Source: Exophiala sp. HKRS030 (lineage: Eukaryota > Ascomycota > Eurotiomycetes > Chaetothyriales > Herpotrichiellaceae). From it: a stretch of DNA of 64,000 nt. The notes under the pieces are model-generated. The model did no database searches and was not told where the DNA came from. It saw only the letters and a program-made list of their open reading frames with translations. Position numbers and translations under genes: made by a program. Location of the stretch: the NCBI GenBank assembly GCA_023897205.1, contig JAHWDD010000004.1, forward strand, positions 3,162,001-3,226,000, written 5' to 3'. Positions 54,857 to 64,000 of this stretch are shown in pieces (position 1 is the stretch's first letter; each line of letters starts with the position of its first letter).

Positions 54857-55990
54857 ATGTCCAGACCAGCCACTACTAACCCGGTAGCATACACGTACGC
54901 TGCACCCGAGAGCGCCAAATCCGGATCGACGGCGCACTCGATCCCGCACCCGGAACCCATATCCTCCACGACGCACCACATCGCGGGCATCCTCACGACG
55001 GTGTATGGGCTGGCCGAACTGGACCCTTCGGTGACGGACGTCGCCGTCCTGTGGCTCCTTCACCCTCGGCTCCAGACGCACGAGTGCATGGCCCCGTTCG
55101 CGGCACACATCATCTCCGATTACAGCTCCAGAGCGGGTTCGGGCCGGCGCAACGACAAGAAGAAACTGGGTCTGATCGCGGTCGCCTTCGACCAACGGAA
55201 CCACGGCAGTCGACTCGTGATGCCCATCGCGAACGAGGCGTGGAGGGGCGGCAACGAGACTCACGCTCAGGACATGTTTAGCTGCTTCGCGGGCACGGCC
55301 GTCGACACGAGCATGCTGCTGGATTACCTCCCGGCGTACATTTTTCCCGACGGCAAGAAGAACATCGTCCAGAACATGGTGCTGGGTATCTCGTTGGGCG
55401 GCCACGCGGCGTGGCACGTCGTCATGCAGGACCCTCGCTTCTCGGCCGCCGTGGTGACGATAGGCTGCCCGGACTACGTGCGCGTCATGTCCGACCGGGC
55501 GAGGTTGAGCAAGCGCCGGACCTGGCTCGAGTCCCAGGGCCGGACGTTCCTGGGGAGCCCGGATTTCCCAAACGCCCTCGTCGATAAGGTGCGCAAGGTC
55601 GACCCGACGGGCCTGTTGTGGCACGGCAGTGGGCTGGGGAGGAGAAGCGGCCAGGAGCCGTTTTACGACGGGGGCGAGATGACGGACCGGGAGAGGGAGA
55701 CGCTGATGCCGGTCATGGCCCGGTGTTTTGGAAACAAGAGGATCTTGAACCTGAGCGGCGGGAGTGACAAGTTGGTCGGCTATCAACATTCCAAGCCGTT
55801 CCTGGATTGGCTGAAGAAGAGTGTCGAGAGAGGTGGCTGGTTCGAGGGCTCCGGTCTCTACCTCGAAGACATTGTCTATCCCGGCGTGGGACACGAGGTT
55901 CCACCGGACATGGTGACCGATATGGTCAGGTTCATCAACGAGACGCTGGAGGAAGGAGTCGAAGGTGCGAGGCTGGGGAGCAAGATATGA
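54857..55990 (+). CDS. alpha/beta-hydrolase fold protein
   Basis: Single exon, 377 residues, GC-rich coding sequence. Expected landmarks of the fold are present. The strand LGLIAVAFDQRNHGS resembles the HG/oxyanion region. The nucleophile elbow is GISLGGH, with Ser as candidate. A later acidic residue lies in LSGGSDKLVGYQ and a C-terminal His in PGVGHEVPPDM. An insertion rich in Arg and Gly (residues about 240-275) forms a lid-like region. No signal peptide. It resembles fungal proteins annotated only as AB hydrolase-1 or peptidase S9-like, so esterase or lipase function is a guess from the triad. Confidence 0.8.
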   Translation: MSRPATTNPVAYTYAAPESAKSGSTAHSIPHPEPISSTTHHIAGILTTVYGLAELDPSVTDVAVLWLLHPRLQTHECMAPFAAHIISDYSSRAGSGRRNDKKKLGLIAVAFDQRNHGSRLVMPIANEAWRGGNETHAQDMFSCFAGTAVDTSMLLDYLPAYIFPDGKKNIVQNMVLGISLGGHAAWHVVMQDPRFSAAVVTIGCPDYVRVMSDRARLSKRRTWLESQGRTFLGSPDFPNALVDKVRKVDPTGLLWHGSGLGRRSGQEPFYDGGEMTDRERETLMPVMARCFGNKRILNLSGGSDKLVGYQHSKPFLDWLKKSVERGGWFEGSGLYLEDIVYPGVGHEVPPDMVTDMVRFINETLEEGVEGARLGSKI

Positions 55991-56697
55991 TGTGAATTGC
56001 GTGCTTCCAAAATGATAGAGGGGGAAAGGGAGGAAAAGTATAGGGTAAAATAGAATATATACGACAGGTGACAAAGCACCTGTTCATGAATTGAGAGCTT
56101 TGCGTACGGATACTCTCGAACGTAAGATGTCTATTGCGAGCTGGAATCGTCCAGTATAATACATTCTAACATGTGCCTTGAGCGGATCTGCTTGCCACAG
56201 GCCTTGCTTTGACAGCTGATAGTATTGTACAAGTGGTTCCACGTGCTGATACAACAAAGCTGATAGCTGGTGCGAACACGTGTTCTCCCTGAGAAAGCGT
56301 CAAATGCGCGATGAAAGGATTGGCTCCTAGAGCTTATACCAGGACCTCCTACCCCAGCAATCGACACTGAAACCTGATGCTGTGGGAAAGCCTGTACCTC
56401 CAGAGACTTTGGGGGTTAGAGGTCTTCTCCCGGTCAGCACGGGGTGACTCAAGCAGGTCCGATAGGGGTGGCCCATCGTGTCTTATGACCGGCGAGTGTC
56501 TCGCAAACGGATATGGAGCTTGGTAGAGCACTATCCTTATGGGTCGAAGGTTCGTGGCGTTAACACCGCCAGTCCTTGGGCGAGTAGATGCTTAAAGCAT
56601 GTCTTGCTAGAACCAGGAATCTCTTCATTTGGCTCCGTGTCCATCCATTATGTACCACACCGCATCAGTGTAGATGAGGAATTTCTTTGCAACATGT
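55991..56697. other. convergent intergenic region
   Basis: Between the hydrolase and the Cbp6-like gene ends. A tRNA-like D-arm segment near 56519 was examined and rejected. No gene seen. Confidence 0.5.
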
Positions 56698-57156
56698 TCA
56701 GGAGACACGAAGCATTCCTCTGAGTCTGTTCCAGGTCGATGCAAGCCACGTTCGGGTGGGGGCCTCGCCCATCTCTTTTATCAAGTCTTCATAATATGTA
56801 GGTTGGCTTGCAGGATGCCGGACCTTGTTGGGGGTTGGAAATTCTTTGGCATATCGATCTTCGAGGAGACTATAGAGAGCATTGACTTGTCTCATCTCAT
56901 TCTGCGCATTTGAGCGTGGAGGATCGACAGGTGTGACCAAAGCTCCGTCTGCTTTGACATTCTCCGCAACTGCGTTGGGAGAGGCGATCTTGTTTACACG
57001 ATTTTGCATAACCTTTTGAAAGGCAACATGTTCTGGGCGTACTTTGTCGACGGGCCAAAGCTTGATGATGCGCGCCCAGTGCTTGAGAACCACCTTCAGA
57101 GATTAGCGAATGTCGTGGGTGCGCAGATCTAAACTCACCGACTGATTAGCTGCCAT
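56698..57156 (-). CDS. mitochondrial cytochrome bc1 assembly factor, Cbp6/UQCC2-like
   Basis: Two exons with a 45-base intron (57094-57138) give 137 residues. The six-codon first exon reads MAANQS and joins VVLKHWARIIKLWPVDKVRPE, the characteristic start of Cbp6/UQCC2 proteins. With Cbp3, these bind newly made cytochrome b at the mitochondrial ribosome tunnel. The rest is a short helical protein rich in Lys and Arg. There is no separate presequence, as usual for this group. The tiny first exon is supported by phase, a consensus GTGAGT donor and an AAG acceptor. It is divergent from the BSD2-like gene. Confidence 0.72.
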
Positions 57157-57620
57157 GTTCAAGGGGAGTGTGTGTATGGCAGAGAGGACAAAATTGAAGT
57201 GGTTGTCAGAGATACAAAGCGCATTGACCTGTACTTAAAAAGTATTGATGGCTGGTCATGGCTATCGAAATAATGACGCCGACTAACGCCGCGATAGTTT
57301 TCATTCTTGGAGGCCTAGAAGGCTAGGCTGCTTCAGGCCAAGGCTGGTTTCCCAGGCTGTGCAGTCCATACTCGTACTCGTACAGTAATAATAACTGTAA
57401 CTGCAACTGCGCCGGCTTCCGAGGTGGCGCTCAGACTCACCACTTCTCTTCTCTCTATTATGCTCGCCTGATTGAACGACCAGCTTCTACCTTCTTCTTC
57501 TAATCCTTCGCATCATTTCGTACCTAGAATCCTTCTCTTCTTCCTGTCGCAGGCAGCCTACAGTGGTCCATTTCTCGACTACCTCTGAGGCAACTTCTTC
57601 ACCCACACTTCTGGCCTGCG
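57157..57620. promoter_or_regulatory. divergent promoter between the Cbp6-like and BSD2-like genes
   Basis: A 464-base head-to-head region with pyrimidine-rich leader sequence (CTTCTTC repeats) just before the BSD2-like start. No specific site recognised. Confidence 0.45.
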
Positions 57621-58775
57621 ATGGCCCCTCAGAGATATGAAGCGGTAAGGATCAAACCGGCTTACGAATCCCGAGTTGTTACTGACTTCATTCCAGGTGA
57701 ACACCCACGACGATGAAATAGATTCTCCCCTTACTCCTCACTCGCGCAATGGCATCCCTTCTTCACCTCCTCCATCCTTTCACTCCAGAGCATCATCGCC
57801 CACCGGCCGCCGATTGCTGAACCAAGATCCCCTTTCCAGCGACGCCGATCGGGACCTCGAAGACACGTTTGACGATGGGGAAGCCTCAGACGCAGAAAAT
57901 GATGGCGATGACCGGCAGCGATTGATGAGGGCCGACCCACCGCCTGCTGCCCAAGATGCGACAACTCCTGGGACACCCCCTGCAAACTCAACTTCAGCAC
58001 CTCCCAGGGTCGAGCGAAGAGTGACTGAACTCCCAGCTTTCAGGCCAATGCCAACATCCGCGAGAGCAATGGATGGTGTGTTTGCGAATCTGTCCGCCAA
58101 ACCGGAAAGGGGAGGACCTATCGATGATAAGCCTCCTGTAAGTGACTCGGTTAAGTCGACCACAACAATGTTTCTGACACTTTATAGACATATGAACAAG
58201 CTGCTGCTGATGCCACCCCGCCTTACTGGGAGACTACTATTCTGGCTCCTGGCATGTCTTCCGACGAGGTTTACGTTGATGGCCTTCCTGTTGGTTCCGT
58301 CTTCTCCTTCGTTTGGAATGGCATGATTTCCATGTCTTTTCAACTCGTCGGTTTCCTCCTCACTTATCTTCTTCATACGACACATGCTGCAAAACATGGT
58401 AGCCGAGCTGGTCTTGGCTTGACTTTGGTTCAGTATGGATTTTACATGACGAGTTCAGGCGATGGTGGCCAGGAAACTGGAAATCCAGGGCAATTCTCGA
58501 ATTCTTCGCCGCCCGATCCTAATAGCCACGATTTCGATCCCAGCACTGTTGATGGATCAGGTAAATCGGGTTCAGGAGGACACGGTTTAGGAGGATTCAC
58601 AAGTGCAGATTGGATTTCTTACGTTTTAATGATTGTTGGCTGGTTCATTCTTATTCGGGCTGTGTCAGACTTCTTGCGAGCGAGACGGCACGAGCAGCTT
58701 GTTTTGCAAAGTCCAAACCGTGGTCTGCCAGTACCTGTGGTTGCCGAGGGCGAAACTCCCGAGCAGGCCGCATAG
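57621..58775 (+). CDS. Bsd2/Ndfip-type membrane adaptor for Rsp5 ubiquitin ligase
   Basis: Three exons with introns 57645-57696 and 58138-58187 give 350 residues; the first exon encodes only MAPQRYEA. Bsd2 and animal Ndfip proteins are Golgi/endosome membrane proteins that recruit Nedd4/Rsp5 ligases to cargo such as metal transporters. Here a disordered acidic N-terminus is followed by a PPTY motif (154-157), created by splicing intron 2, and a nearby PPYW. Three hydrophobic segments then follow, containing VGSVFSFVWNGMISMSFQLVGF, a Gly-rich loop, and WISYVLMIVGWFILIRAVSDFL. The order PY motif then three helices matches the DUF2370/Bsd2 family. Confidence 0.85.
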
Positions 58776-59208
58776 TTTGTTGTTTTATACAATTGTTTAT
58801 TATCGGATACAGGAATAAAATTTGCCCGACGAGGCTGTATGATTCTTTTCTTCCTCTATACGAGTCTGGCCTGACTTTTCTGTTTGATTTGAATCTACGC
58901 GGAAAGAGAAGTGTGCGATGAATGCAGCAAAGAACGTGGAGCGTGCTCAAAGCTATCTGCCAGCTATTCGTACAATTGAATTGCCCGTGTTTCTAAGGCC
59001 CGTTAAACAGTTTGCCATCTTGGCTTGAAGTATGGTCTCTCATCGATTGAATCTCGCGTGACTCGTTGCCATCAAACGAAGCCGCCAGGGATGGCGAGTG
59101 CTTGAAGCGGAGGGAGGTTGTTTTGGTTGCTGCCAGAATCCCCTCCACCCTCTCTTTTCGGTCGCGAGAGCATCAGACTCGAATCCGAGCAAGGGCCGAG
59201 TCGTAAAC
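58776..59208. other. convergent 3' region
   Basis: Between the ends of the BSD2-like and threonyl-tRNA synthetase genes. Probably both 3' UTRs. No gene seen. Confidence 0.55.
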
Positions 59209-61731
59209 TTATTCCGACATGTCAATCTTGTTCTCCAGTCTACGTTGGTCGCGGAGTTCCGTGAGGCGTTCGAGGGCCTTTTGCAGCGGGATGAGTTCAC
59301 CCATCTTCTGGGTGGCCGGGTCGTCACGGTTGCGGATGTTGACGGTGCGGGTTTCTTGTTCCTTTGCGCCAACGACTACAAAACACACAAAGATGGTTAG
59401 CCGAAAAGATCATGATCTATAGAATCCATCTCATCTCGCTCAAGGAGGGAAAAGGACATCAACGTAAAACTTACCAAAGATGAAATTGTACTGGGCCAAT
59501 TGTCCCGATCGAATCTTCTTCTGCAGAGTGTTTCCCGAGACGTCAATGTCGACGTACATCCTGGCCTTGTGGAAAATGCCTTGGATCTCACGGACGTAGT
59601 CTTCGGCACCCTTCATGACGGGAATGACCAGGATCTGTCGAGGAGACAGCCAAAAGGGCCATTTGCCGGCGAAATGCTCGCACAGGATCGCGATGAACCG
59701 TTCAAAGGATCCGATGATGGCGCGGTGGATCATCACAGGTCGAGCCATGCCCTGTGCGAGACCCTTGGCGTCGCGTCCGGACGTCGGCTGGCCGGCGGCG
59801 TCGCCGGTCTCGCCGGTGCGGTACTCGAGCTTGAAGTTCTGGGGACCCTGGAAGTCCAACTGGATGGTGGCACATTGGTACTCACGCATCAAGGCGTCGG
59901 ATATGGTGACGTCGATCTTGGGTCCGTAAAAGGCGCCGTCGCCCTCGTTCATCTCCCAGTCGTCGCCGCGGAAGTTGTTGAGCGCCTGCTTGAGGCGGGC
60001 CTCGGCGGCGTCCCACTCTTCGAGCGTGCCCATGTACCCTTCTGGGCGCGTCGAGAACTTGAGCTTGAAGGGGAATCCGAACAGGCCGTACACGTGCTCC
60101 ATAAAGGCGAAGAGCTCCTCGATCTCACCTTGAACCTGTTCGTTTGTGCAGAAAATGTGCGTGTCGTCCTGCTGAAACTTGCGCACGCGCGTGAGGCCGG
60201 ACAAGGCACCAGACGCTTCGTTGCGGTGGAGGACCCCGAAATCAGCCACTCGCCACGGCAGGTCACGGTAGCTGCGCTCGTCGTCGCGGAACATGATACA
60301 GTGGCCAGGGCAGTTCATGGGCTTGAGGGCGAAGATGCCCTTGTCCTTGTCGTGCGCCTGCGGCGGGGCGAGGGGCTTACCATCGGCCTTTTGGTCGGCC
60401 AACGGCATGGGCTCGGCGGTGTCGTCCTTGACTTGGACGCGGAACATGTCGTCTTGGTAATGCTGCCAGTGACCCGAGGTCTTCCAGAGTTCGACATCGT
60501 ACATGTTGGGCGATTGGACCTCCTGGTATCCACGATCCCAGTATTGTTCGCGCAACATTTGTTGAAGCGCGTTGAAGATGCGGGTGCCGTGGGGGAGGAG
60601 GAAGGGCGATCCGGGCGACATCTTGCTGAACATGAACAGCCTTTGCTGCTGACCGATCACCTGGTGGTCGCGCTTCTTGGCCTCCTGGAGGAAGTGTTCC
60701 CAGTCTTTCAGTTGCTGTTTGGACGGGAAAGCGACACCGTGGATGCGCTGAAGCGAATCATTGTTCTGGTCACCAAGGAAGTACGCGGAACTGTTCTTCA
60801 TGATCTTGAATGACTCAATCTTCTTGGTATTCTGGATGTGAGGGCCCTGGCACAAATCGACGAGAGATCCGTTGCGGTAGACAGTCGATGATTCGCCGTC
60901 AGGTACGAATTTCTCGATATAGTGCATCTTGTACTTGCTGTAGCCAAACATTTTGCGGAGGTCGTCTTTGGAGACCTCGAGTCGCTCGAAGGGCTGTTTT
61001 TCTTTGAAATATTTCTTCGCGCGGGATTCAATCGAGGGCCAGTCTGCTTCGCGGACAGCTTGGCCAGGCTCGAGAGCCATGTCGTAAAAGAAACCCATAG
61101 CGGTGGGCGGACCATGGGATAGACGACAGCCATATTCGTGCTCGGCACATTCACCCAGAACGTGTGCGGAAGAATGCCAAAATACGTCTCGGCCTTCAGG
61201 GTCGTCAAAGGTGAGGTACGAGACTTTGCTGTCCTTTTCGAGCGGTCGGTCAAGGTCCCATACTTTGTCATCAACCTTGGCGACGACGATTTGACCGGCG
61301 CGCTCTTTGGGAACATTTCTTAGGAGTTGGCCAGGCGTGGTCTCCCATGCTTTACCCTCGACAGTGGTATCCTGGCCAGGAGCTGGGATGAGTTTGATCT
61401 GAATTGGAGACTTCTCTCGGGCTACCAGGTCTTGGTCATATTGTTTTTTTAGCTGATCGAAAAGTTCATTTCTCTGCACAATAAAGTCTGGTAGAGACTT
61501 TGGCGGTTGATTTGCCGCGGGAGCTGCTTTGGAAGACATTTCTTTTGGTCTATTTGGGAGTTTTTTGCTTGATGTTGGACTGGTTGGTCTTTTTGATGCG
61601 TTGGACTCAGGGGTGGATGAGTCACGTCCAGGGCCAGCAGCAGCAGCGCCGCCGTTCTGAGTCATATTGGTACCTTTCAAAACGCCCCAAAGATCGTGAG
61701 GATTGAGGCTGACTTTCTTCTGATGGCTCAT
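59209..61731 (-). CDS. THS1: threonyl-tRNA synthetase
   Basis: Two exons with a 99-base intron (59376-59474); the ATG used gives 807 residues. The enzyme charges tRNA-Thr in the cytosol. After a disordered start come the TGS domain (about 150-215), the editing domain with HSSAHVLGEC (about 225-240), and the class II core with NCPGHC (zinc Cys), motif 2 (FGVLHRNEASGALSG, then FQQDDTHIFC) and motif 3 (MIHRAIIGSFERFIAILCEHF). The C-terminal anticodon-binding domain is completed by exon 2 (VGAKEQETRTVNIRN). Two other in-frame ATGs exist: one downstream at 61539 (MSSKAAP, a common-looking cytosolic start) and one upstream at 61887, which would add a 52-residue acid-free extension. The start is therefore the least certain part. 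Confidence 0.92.
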
Positions 61732-61949
61732 AGTAAGAGACCGCTTGAAATGAATGTTGTGCAATATCGTCGACTTGTGGGGGGCACACACACGGTAACT
61801 GTGGCCGTAGTGTCTAATAATTGCAGAACCACCAATCACGTGCAAGGTGAAATTCAGTTGCCCGCATCCAGCTCGAACGGAGAACATAGAAATTTATTTT
61901 TCCCCAGGATCATCTACACCAGCACAACGTCGCCCTTTCCACAGCAACA
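61732..61949. promoter_or_regulatory. divergent promoter of THS1 and GAR1 with central TCACGTG
   Basis: A 218-base head-to-head region. TCACGTG at 61836-61842 lies almost exactly midway, about 105 bases from each start, suggesting a shared bHLH-type site for two translation-related genes. The minus strand is also an open frame that could extend the synthetase N-terminus. Confidence 0.5.
61836..61842. promoter_or_regulatory. TCACGTG E-box between THS1 and GAR1
   Basis: bHLH/Cbf1-type core centred in the divergent promoter. Function inferred from position. Confidence 0.4.
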
Positions 61950-62846
61950 ATGTCGTTCCGAGGCGATTCGCGAGGTCGTGGTGGGTTCCGAGGTGGTGAT
62001 AGAGGAAGAGGATCGTTTGGAGGAAGAGGCGGAGGTAATTTTATCTCGTCTCCGCGCACAGGAAATTTCCCTGCGCCGAAATCTGAGGCTGACGTGGTGA
62101 TTGCACAGGACGAGGTGGTTACCAGCAACAGAGCTTTGGGCCGCCCGCCCAGGTCTTTGGTAAGTATTCTTACAACTTGGTGATTTCATGGCTGATGGTC
62201 TGCAGAAATGGGCAAATTCCTCCACGCTTCCGAGGGTGAAATGGTTTGCGAATCCGTCAACCCAAAAATTCCCTACTTCAACGCCCCCATCTATCTCGAA
62301 AACAAGGTACGCTTATATCATGGCGATAAGGATTCCCTTATTGATGAGAGAAGACTTCGATAGGAAAGGTGGATGAAATTCTGGGACCGATCAACCAGGT
62401 CTATTTCACGATCAAACCACAAGAAGGAATTCAAGCTGCATCTTTCAAGACGGGAGACAAATTCTACATTGGAGGTGACAAGCTCTTGCCTCTGGAGAAG
62501 TGAGTTCCTGCGATATGGTCTGACAGAGCGAAACACTGAACTCGAACGCAGATTCCTACCGAAGCCCAAGCCCCCGCCAGGTATGTCGTGCTTCTTCAAA
62601 AGTTGACCTGATCTTTCTTACCATATTACAGGAGCCGCAAAAGTGAAGAAGCCAGCAGGTGCCGGACGAGGAGCAGCGAGAGGAGGCTTTGGTTTTGGCG
62701 GGCGAGGCGCTCCTAGAGGGCGCGGAGCACCGCGAGGAAGAGGAGGCTTCGGCGGACGAGGAGCACCCAGAGGAGGGCCTCGAGGAGGCTCCTTCGGTGG
62801 TCGCGGTGGCGGAAGAGGTGCCCCCAGAGGCCGTGGCCGTTTCTAA
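61950..62846 (+). CDS. GAR1: H/ACA snoRNP subunit Gar1
   Basis: Six exons in 0.9 kb (introns 62035-62108, 62160-62205, 62307-62353, 62500-62551, 62581-62631) encode 208 residues. Gar1 is one of four core proteins of H/ACA particles, which pseudouridylate rRNA and snRNA in the nucleolus. The N-terminal RGG domain ([16 protein letters not shown]) and the longer C-terminal RGG/GAR domain ([11 protein letters not shown]) flank the conserved core: [64 protein letters not shown] and KPKPPPG. Exon 4 begins at an AAG acceptor (62353), not the later TAG, because only this gives [13 protein letters not shown]. The introns are too short to host a snoRNA. Confidence 0.95.
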
Positions 62847-63340
62847 ACCTTGGTCGATGGTGTTTCTTACTATTGGACGTTTTTCCTAGCATGGTTTCGG
62901 CGTTGGGGACAATACCCATGGCAAAAGTATGGCTATTACAATGAGGTCGGCGATGTGCGACGTCTACTGCACCAGATTACCCATACCTGGCCTATCTAGA
63001 CTCGAAAGGAGGGTGTTCAAGGTATTGCTGATACAAATGTTTACATCTTCAGTCCATGACTTTTTTTGCACTGTGCCAAATGAATATCACGTGATGCTTC
63101 CGGCAGACTTGCCCTTGTTGATGTGAGTGCAAGGCTGCGCTGCGAAATCGCGGGACTGCAGAATGACGACACATTTCCTACTGCGTTTGTGGCTGCGCCT
63201 TGTTTCTCTCCAAAAAGTCGATCATCAAAACTAGTCTACGCTGTTTACCTGCCTTGCATAGCTTGCCTGGACCTCTTGACACTTCTCCCCAGGATCTTCA
63301 CGATTTCATCCTCCTAGTCTACCTTTGTCTACAGCCCAGC
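62847..63340. promoter_or_regulatory. GAR1 3' UTR and CHO1 promoter with TCACGTGA
   Basis: Tandem plus-strand genes. The palindrome TCACGTGA at 63087-63094 lies 247 bases before the CHO1 start. The rest is unremarkable; the last 150 bases are pyrimidine-rich. Confidence 0.5.
63087..63094. promoter_or_regulatory. TCACGTGA palindrome upstream of CHO1
   Basis: Eight-base perfect palindrome with a CANNTG core. In yeast CHO1 is controlled through a bHLH (Ino2/Ino4) site; whether this element has that role in a filamentous fungus is not known. Confidence 0.4.
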
Positions 63341-64000
63341 ATGTCTCGAAGAGCTGGTACAACCACTGCTGGCCAAGAGGAAACCGAGGTCAAGCCACAG
63401 AACAACGCACAGGAGAAACAGGCCATGTTGTTGGCTCAAGACACTGGACATTTCAGTATGATCAGGTACACATCTATCCAGGCCTGGGTGTAAGTGTACG
63501 CAAGTGCTGATTGCTTAGGGCGTTGCATTTGGCCGATCTGATCACCGAAATGAACGGTGAGCTCTAACAATGGATGCTGTGATGTCCCTCATTGACGTGA
63601 TGTTAGGTTTCTGTGGATGTAGGGCGCTGTCTCTTTCTACTCAGATACATACCTAACAAATTGTCCCTCTAGTCATGTCTGTCCTGTCTTCGATGCGGTA
63701 CTGTCTCTCCGATCCTCAAGACCTGACGAACTTGTGGTTCGCGTTCTTCTTCATGCCCTTCGGGCTGTTCTTCGACTTTTTTGATGGCAAAGTTGCGCGA
63801 TGGAGAAAGAAGTCTTCATTGATGGGTCAAGAACTGGATTCTTTGGCAGACCTGGTACGCATGTCGATCCATGAGGGGCACACTCTAGTACTGACTACGA
63901 AAGGTCTCGTTCGGTGTAGCGCCTGCTGCTGTTGGCTTCGCCGTCGGCTTTCGAACTACGGTCGACACTTTTTTCCTCTCATATTACGTTCTCTGTATGT
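63341..64000 (+). CDS. CHO1: CDP-diacylglycerol-serine O-phosphatidyltransferase (phosphatidylserine synthase), 5' part
   Basis: Cut by the window end; five exons visible (introns 63466-63518, 63557-63606, 63619-63672, 63855-63903). The enzyme makes phosphatidylserine from CDP-diacylglycerol and serine in the ER. Exon 2 is 38 bases and exon 3 only 12 bases; both are required to build [20 protein letters not shown] in one frame. Exon 4 holds the complete CDP-alcohol phosphotransferase signature D-x2-DG-x2-AR-x8-G-x3-D-x3-D: Asp93, Asp96, Gly97, Ala100, Arg101, Gly110, Asp114 and Asp118. Exon 5 begins [15 protein letters not shown], a membrane segment. The serine-specific assignment comes from the N-terminal motif order. 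The 3' half is outside the window. Confidence 0.93.

Noticed and set aside
56515..56570. tRNA-like segment (GCTTGGTAGAGC followed by GGTTCG)
   Set aside because: It resembles a D-arm followed by part of a B-box, but no 7-base anticodon loop, T-stem or acceptor stem can be paired.
59500..60813. 437-codon open frame antisense to threonyl-tRNA synthetase
   Set aside because: Shadow frame produced by GC-rich codon bias of the real gene; the sense strand has all ThrRS motifs.
62035..62631. snoRNAs hosted in GAR1 introns
   Set aside because: All five introns are 46-74 bases, too short for a C/D or H/ACA snoRNA with processing flanks, and no box motifs stand out.
1..64000. Transposable elements or RIP-degraded repeats
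   Set aside because: No terminal repeats, transposase, reverse transcriptase or strongly AT-skewed blocks were seen; repeats are simple microsatellites only.
1..64000. Secondary-metabolite backbone gene (PKS, NRPS, terpene synthase)
   Set aside because: None present; the accessory enzymes alone do not define a biosynthetic cluster.

Overview
The window is nuclear DNA of a filamentous ascomycete (Pezizomycotina). It holds single-copy eukaryotic genes split by many short GT-AG introns (mostly 45-80 bp) with CTAAC/CTGAC-like branch sites. It also carries Pezizomycotina-type families: a Zn2Cys6 regulator, a Ste7-type MAPKK, SnoaL-like and EthD proteins, and a DHA1 transporter. A eurotiomycete or black-yeast relative would fit, but the class cannot be fixed from this sequence alone. 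I see no transposon, CRISPR array, rRNA, convincing tRNA, PKS or NRPS.

Layout. 0-5 kb: an NCS1 nucleobase permease and a PLC-like phosphodiesterase. 5.6-12.5 kb: a DUF726/TMCO4-type hydrolase, a carboxymuconolactone-decarboxylase-like protein, an MFS transporter and a frameshifted SnoaL-like gene. 13-24.6 kb: a conserved protein of unknown function, the CBS-domain protein Sds23, a bZIP-like nuclear protein behind a 3.1 kb gene-free stretch, and the clathrin adaptor GGA. 25.5-29.3 kb: a decayed accessory tract with an EthD pseudogene (in-frame stop, no ATG), a divergent SDR pseudogene (two frameshifts) and unrecognised ORF fragments. 29.4-36.5 kb: a Ste7-type MAPKK divergent from SPT6. 36.9-46.4 kb: a Zn2Cys6 regulator, an unknown protein, CWH43 and UTP6. 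46.4-50.5 kb: a mitochondrial GGQ release-factor-like protein, then a divergent acyl-CoA ligase (C-terminal SKL) and enoyl-CoA isomerase/hydratase pair. 51.7-64 kb: a Nab3-like RNA-binding protein, an alpha/beta hydrolase, a Cbp6/UQCC2-like assembly factor divergent from a BSD2/Ndfip-type adaptor, threonyl-tRNA synthetase divergent from GAR1, and the 5' part of CHO1 (phosphatidylserine synthase), cut by the window end.

How they work together. Most of the window is housekeeping: transcription elongation and termination (SPT6, Nab3-like), ribosome biogenesis (UTP6, GAR1), translation (ThrRS, mitochondrial rescue factor), lipid and GPI metabolism (CHO1, CWH43) and trafficking (GGA, BSD2). Between these lie small catabolic or accessory genes, three of which carry clear reading-frame lesions while every large housekeeping frame is intact.

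I did not find a convincing new multi-gene system. The strongest unusual signals are the cluster of broken accessory genes, a recurrent intergenic nonamer (TACTCCGTA on either strand, six exact copies found by eye, all between genes), the divergent acyl-CoA ligase/isomerase module, and in-frame stop-free introns in SPT6 and the MFS gene. Exon boundaries are my own reading of splice signals and frame continuity.
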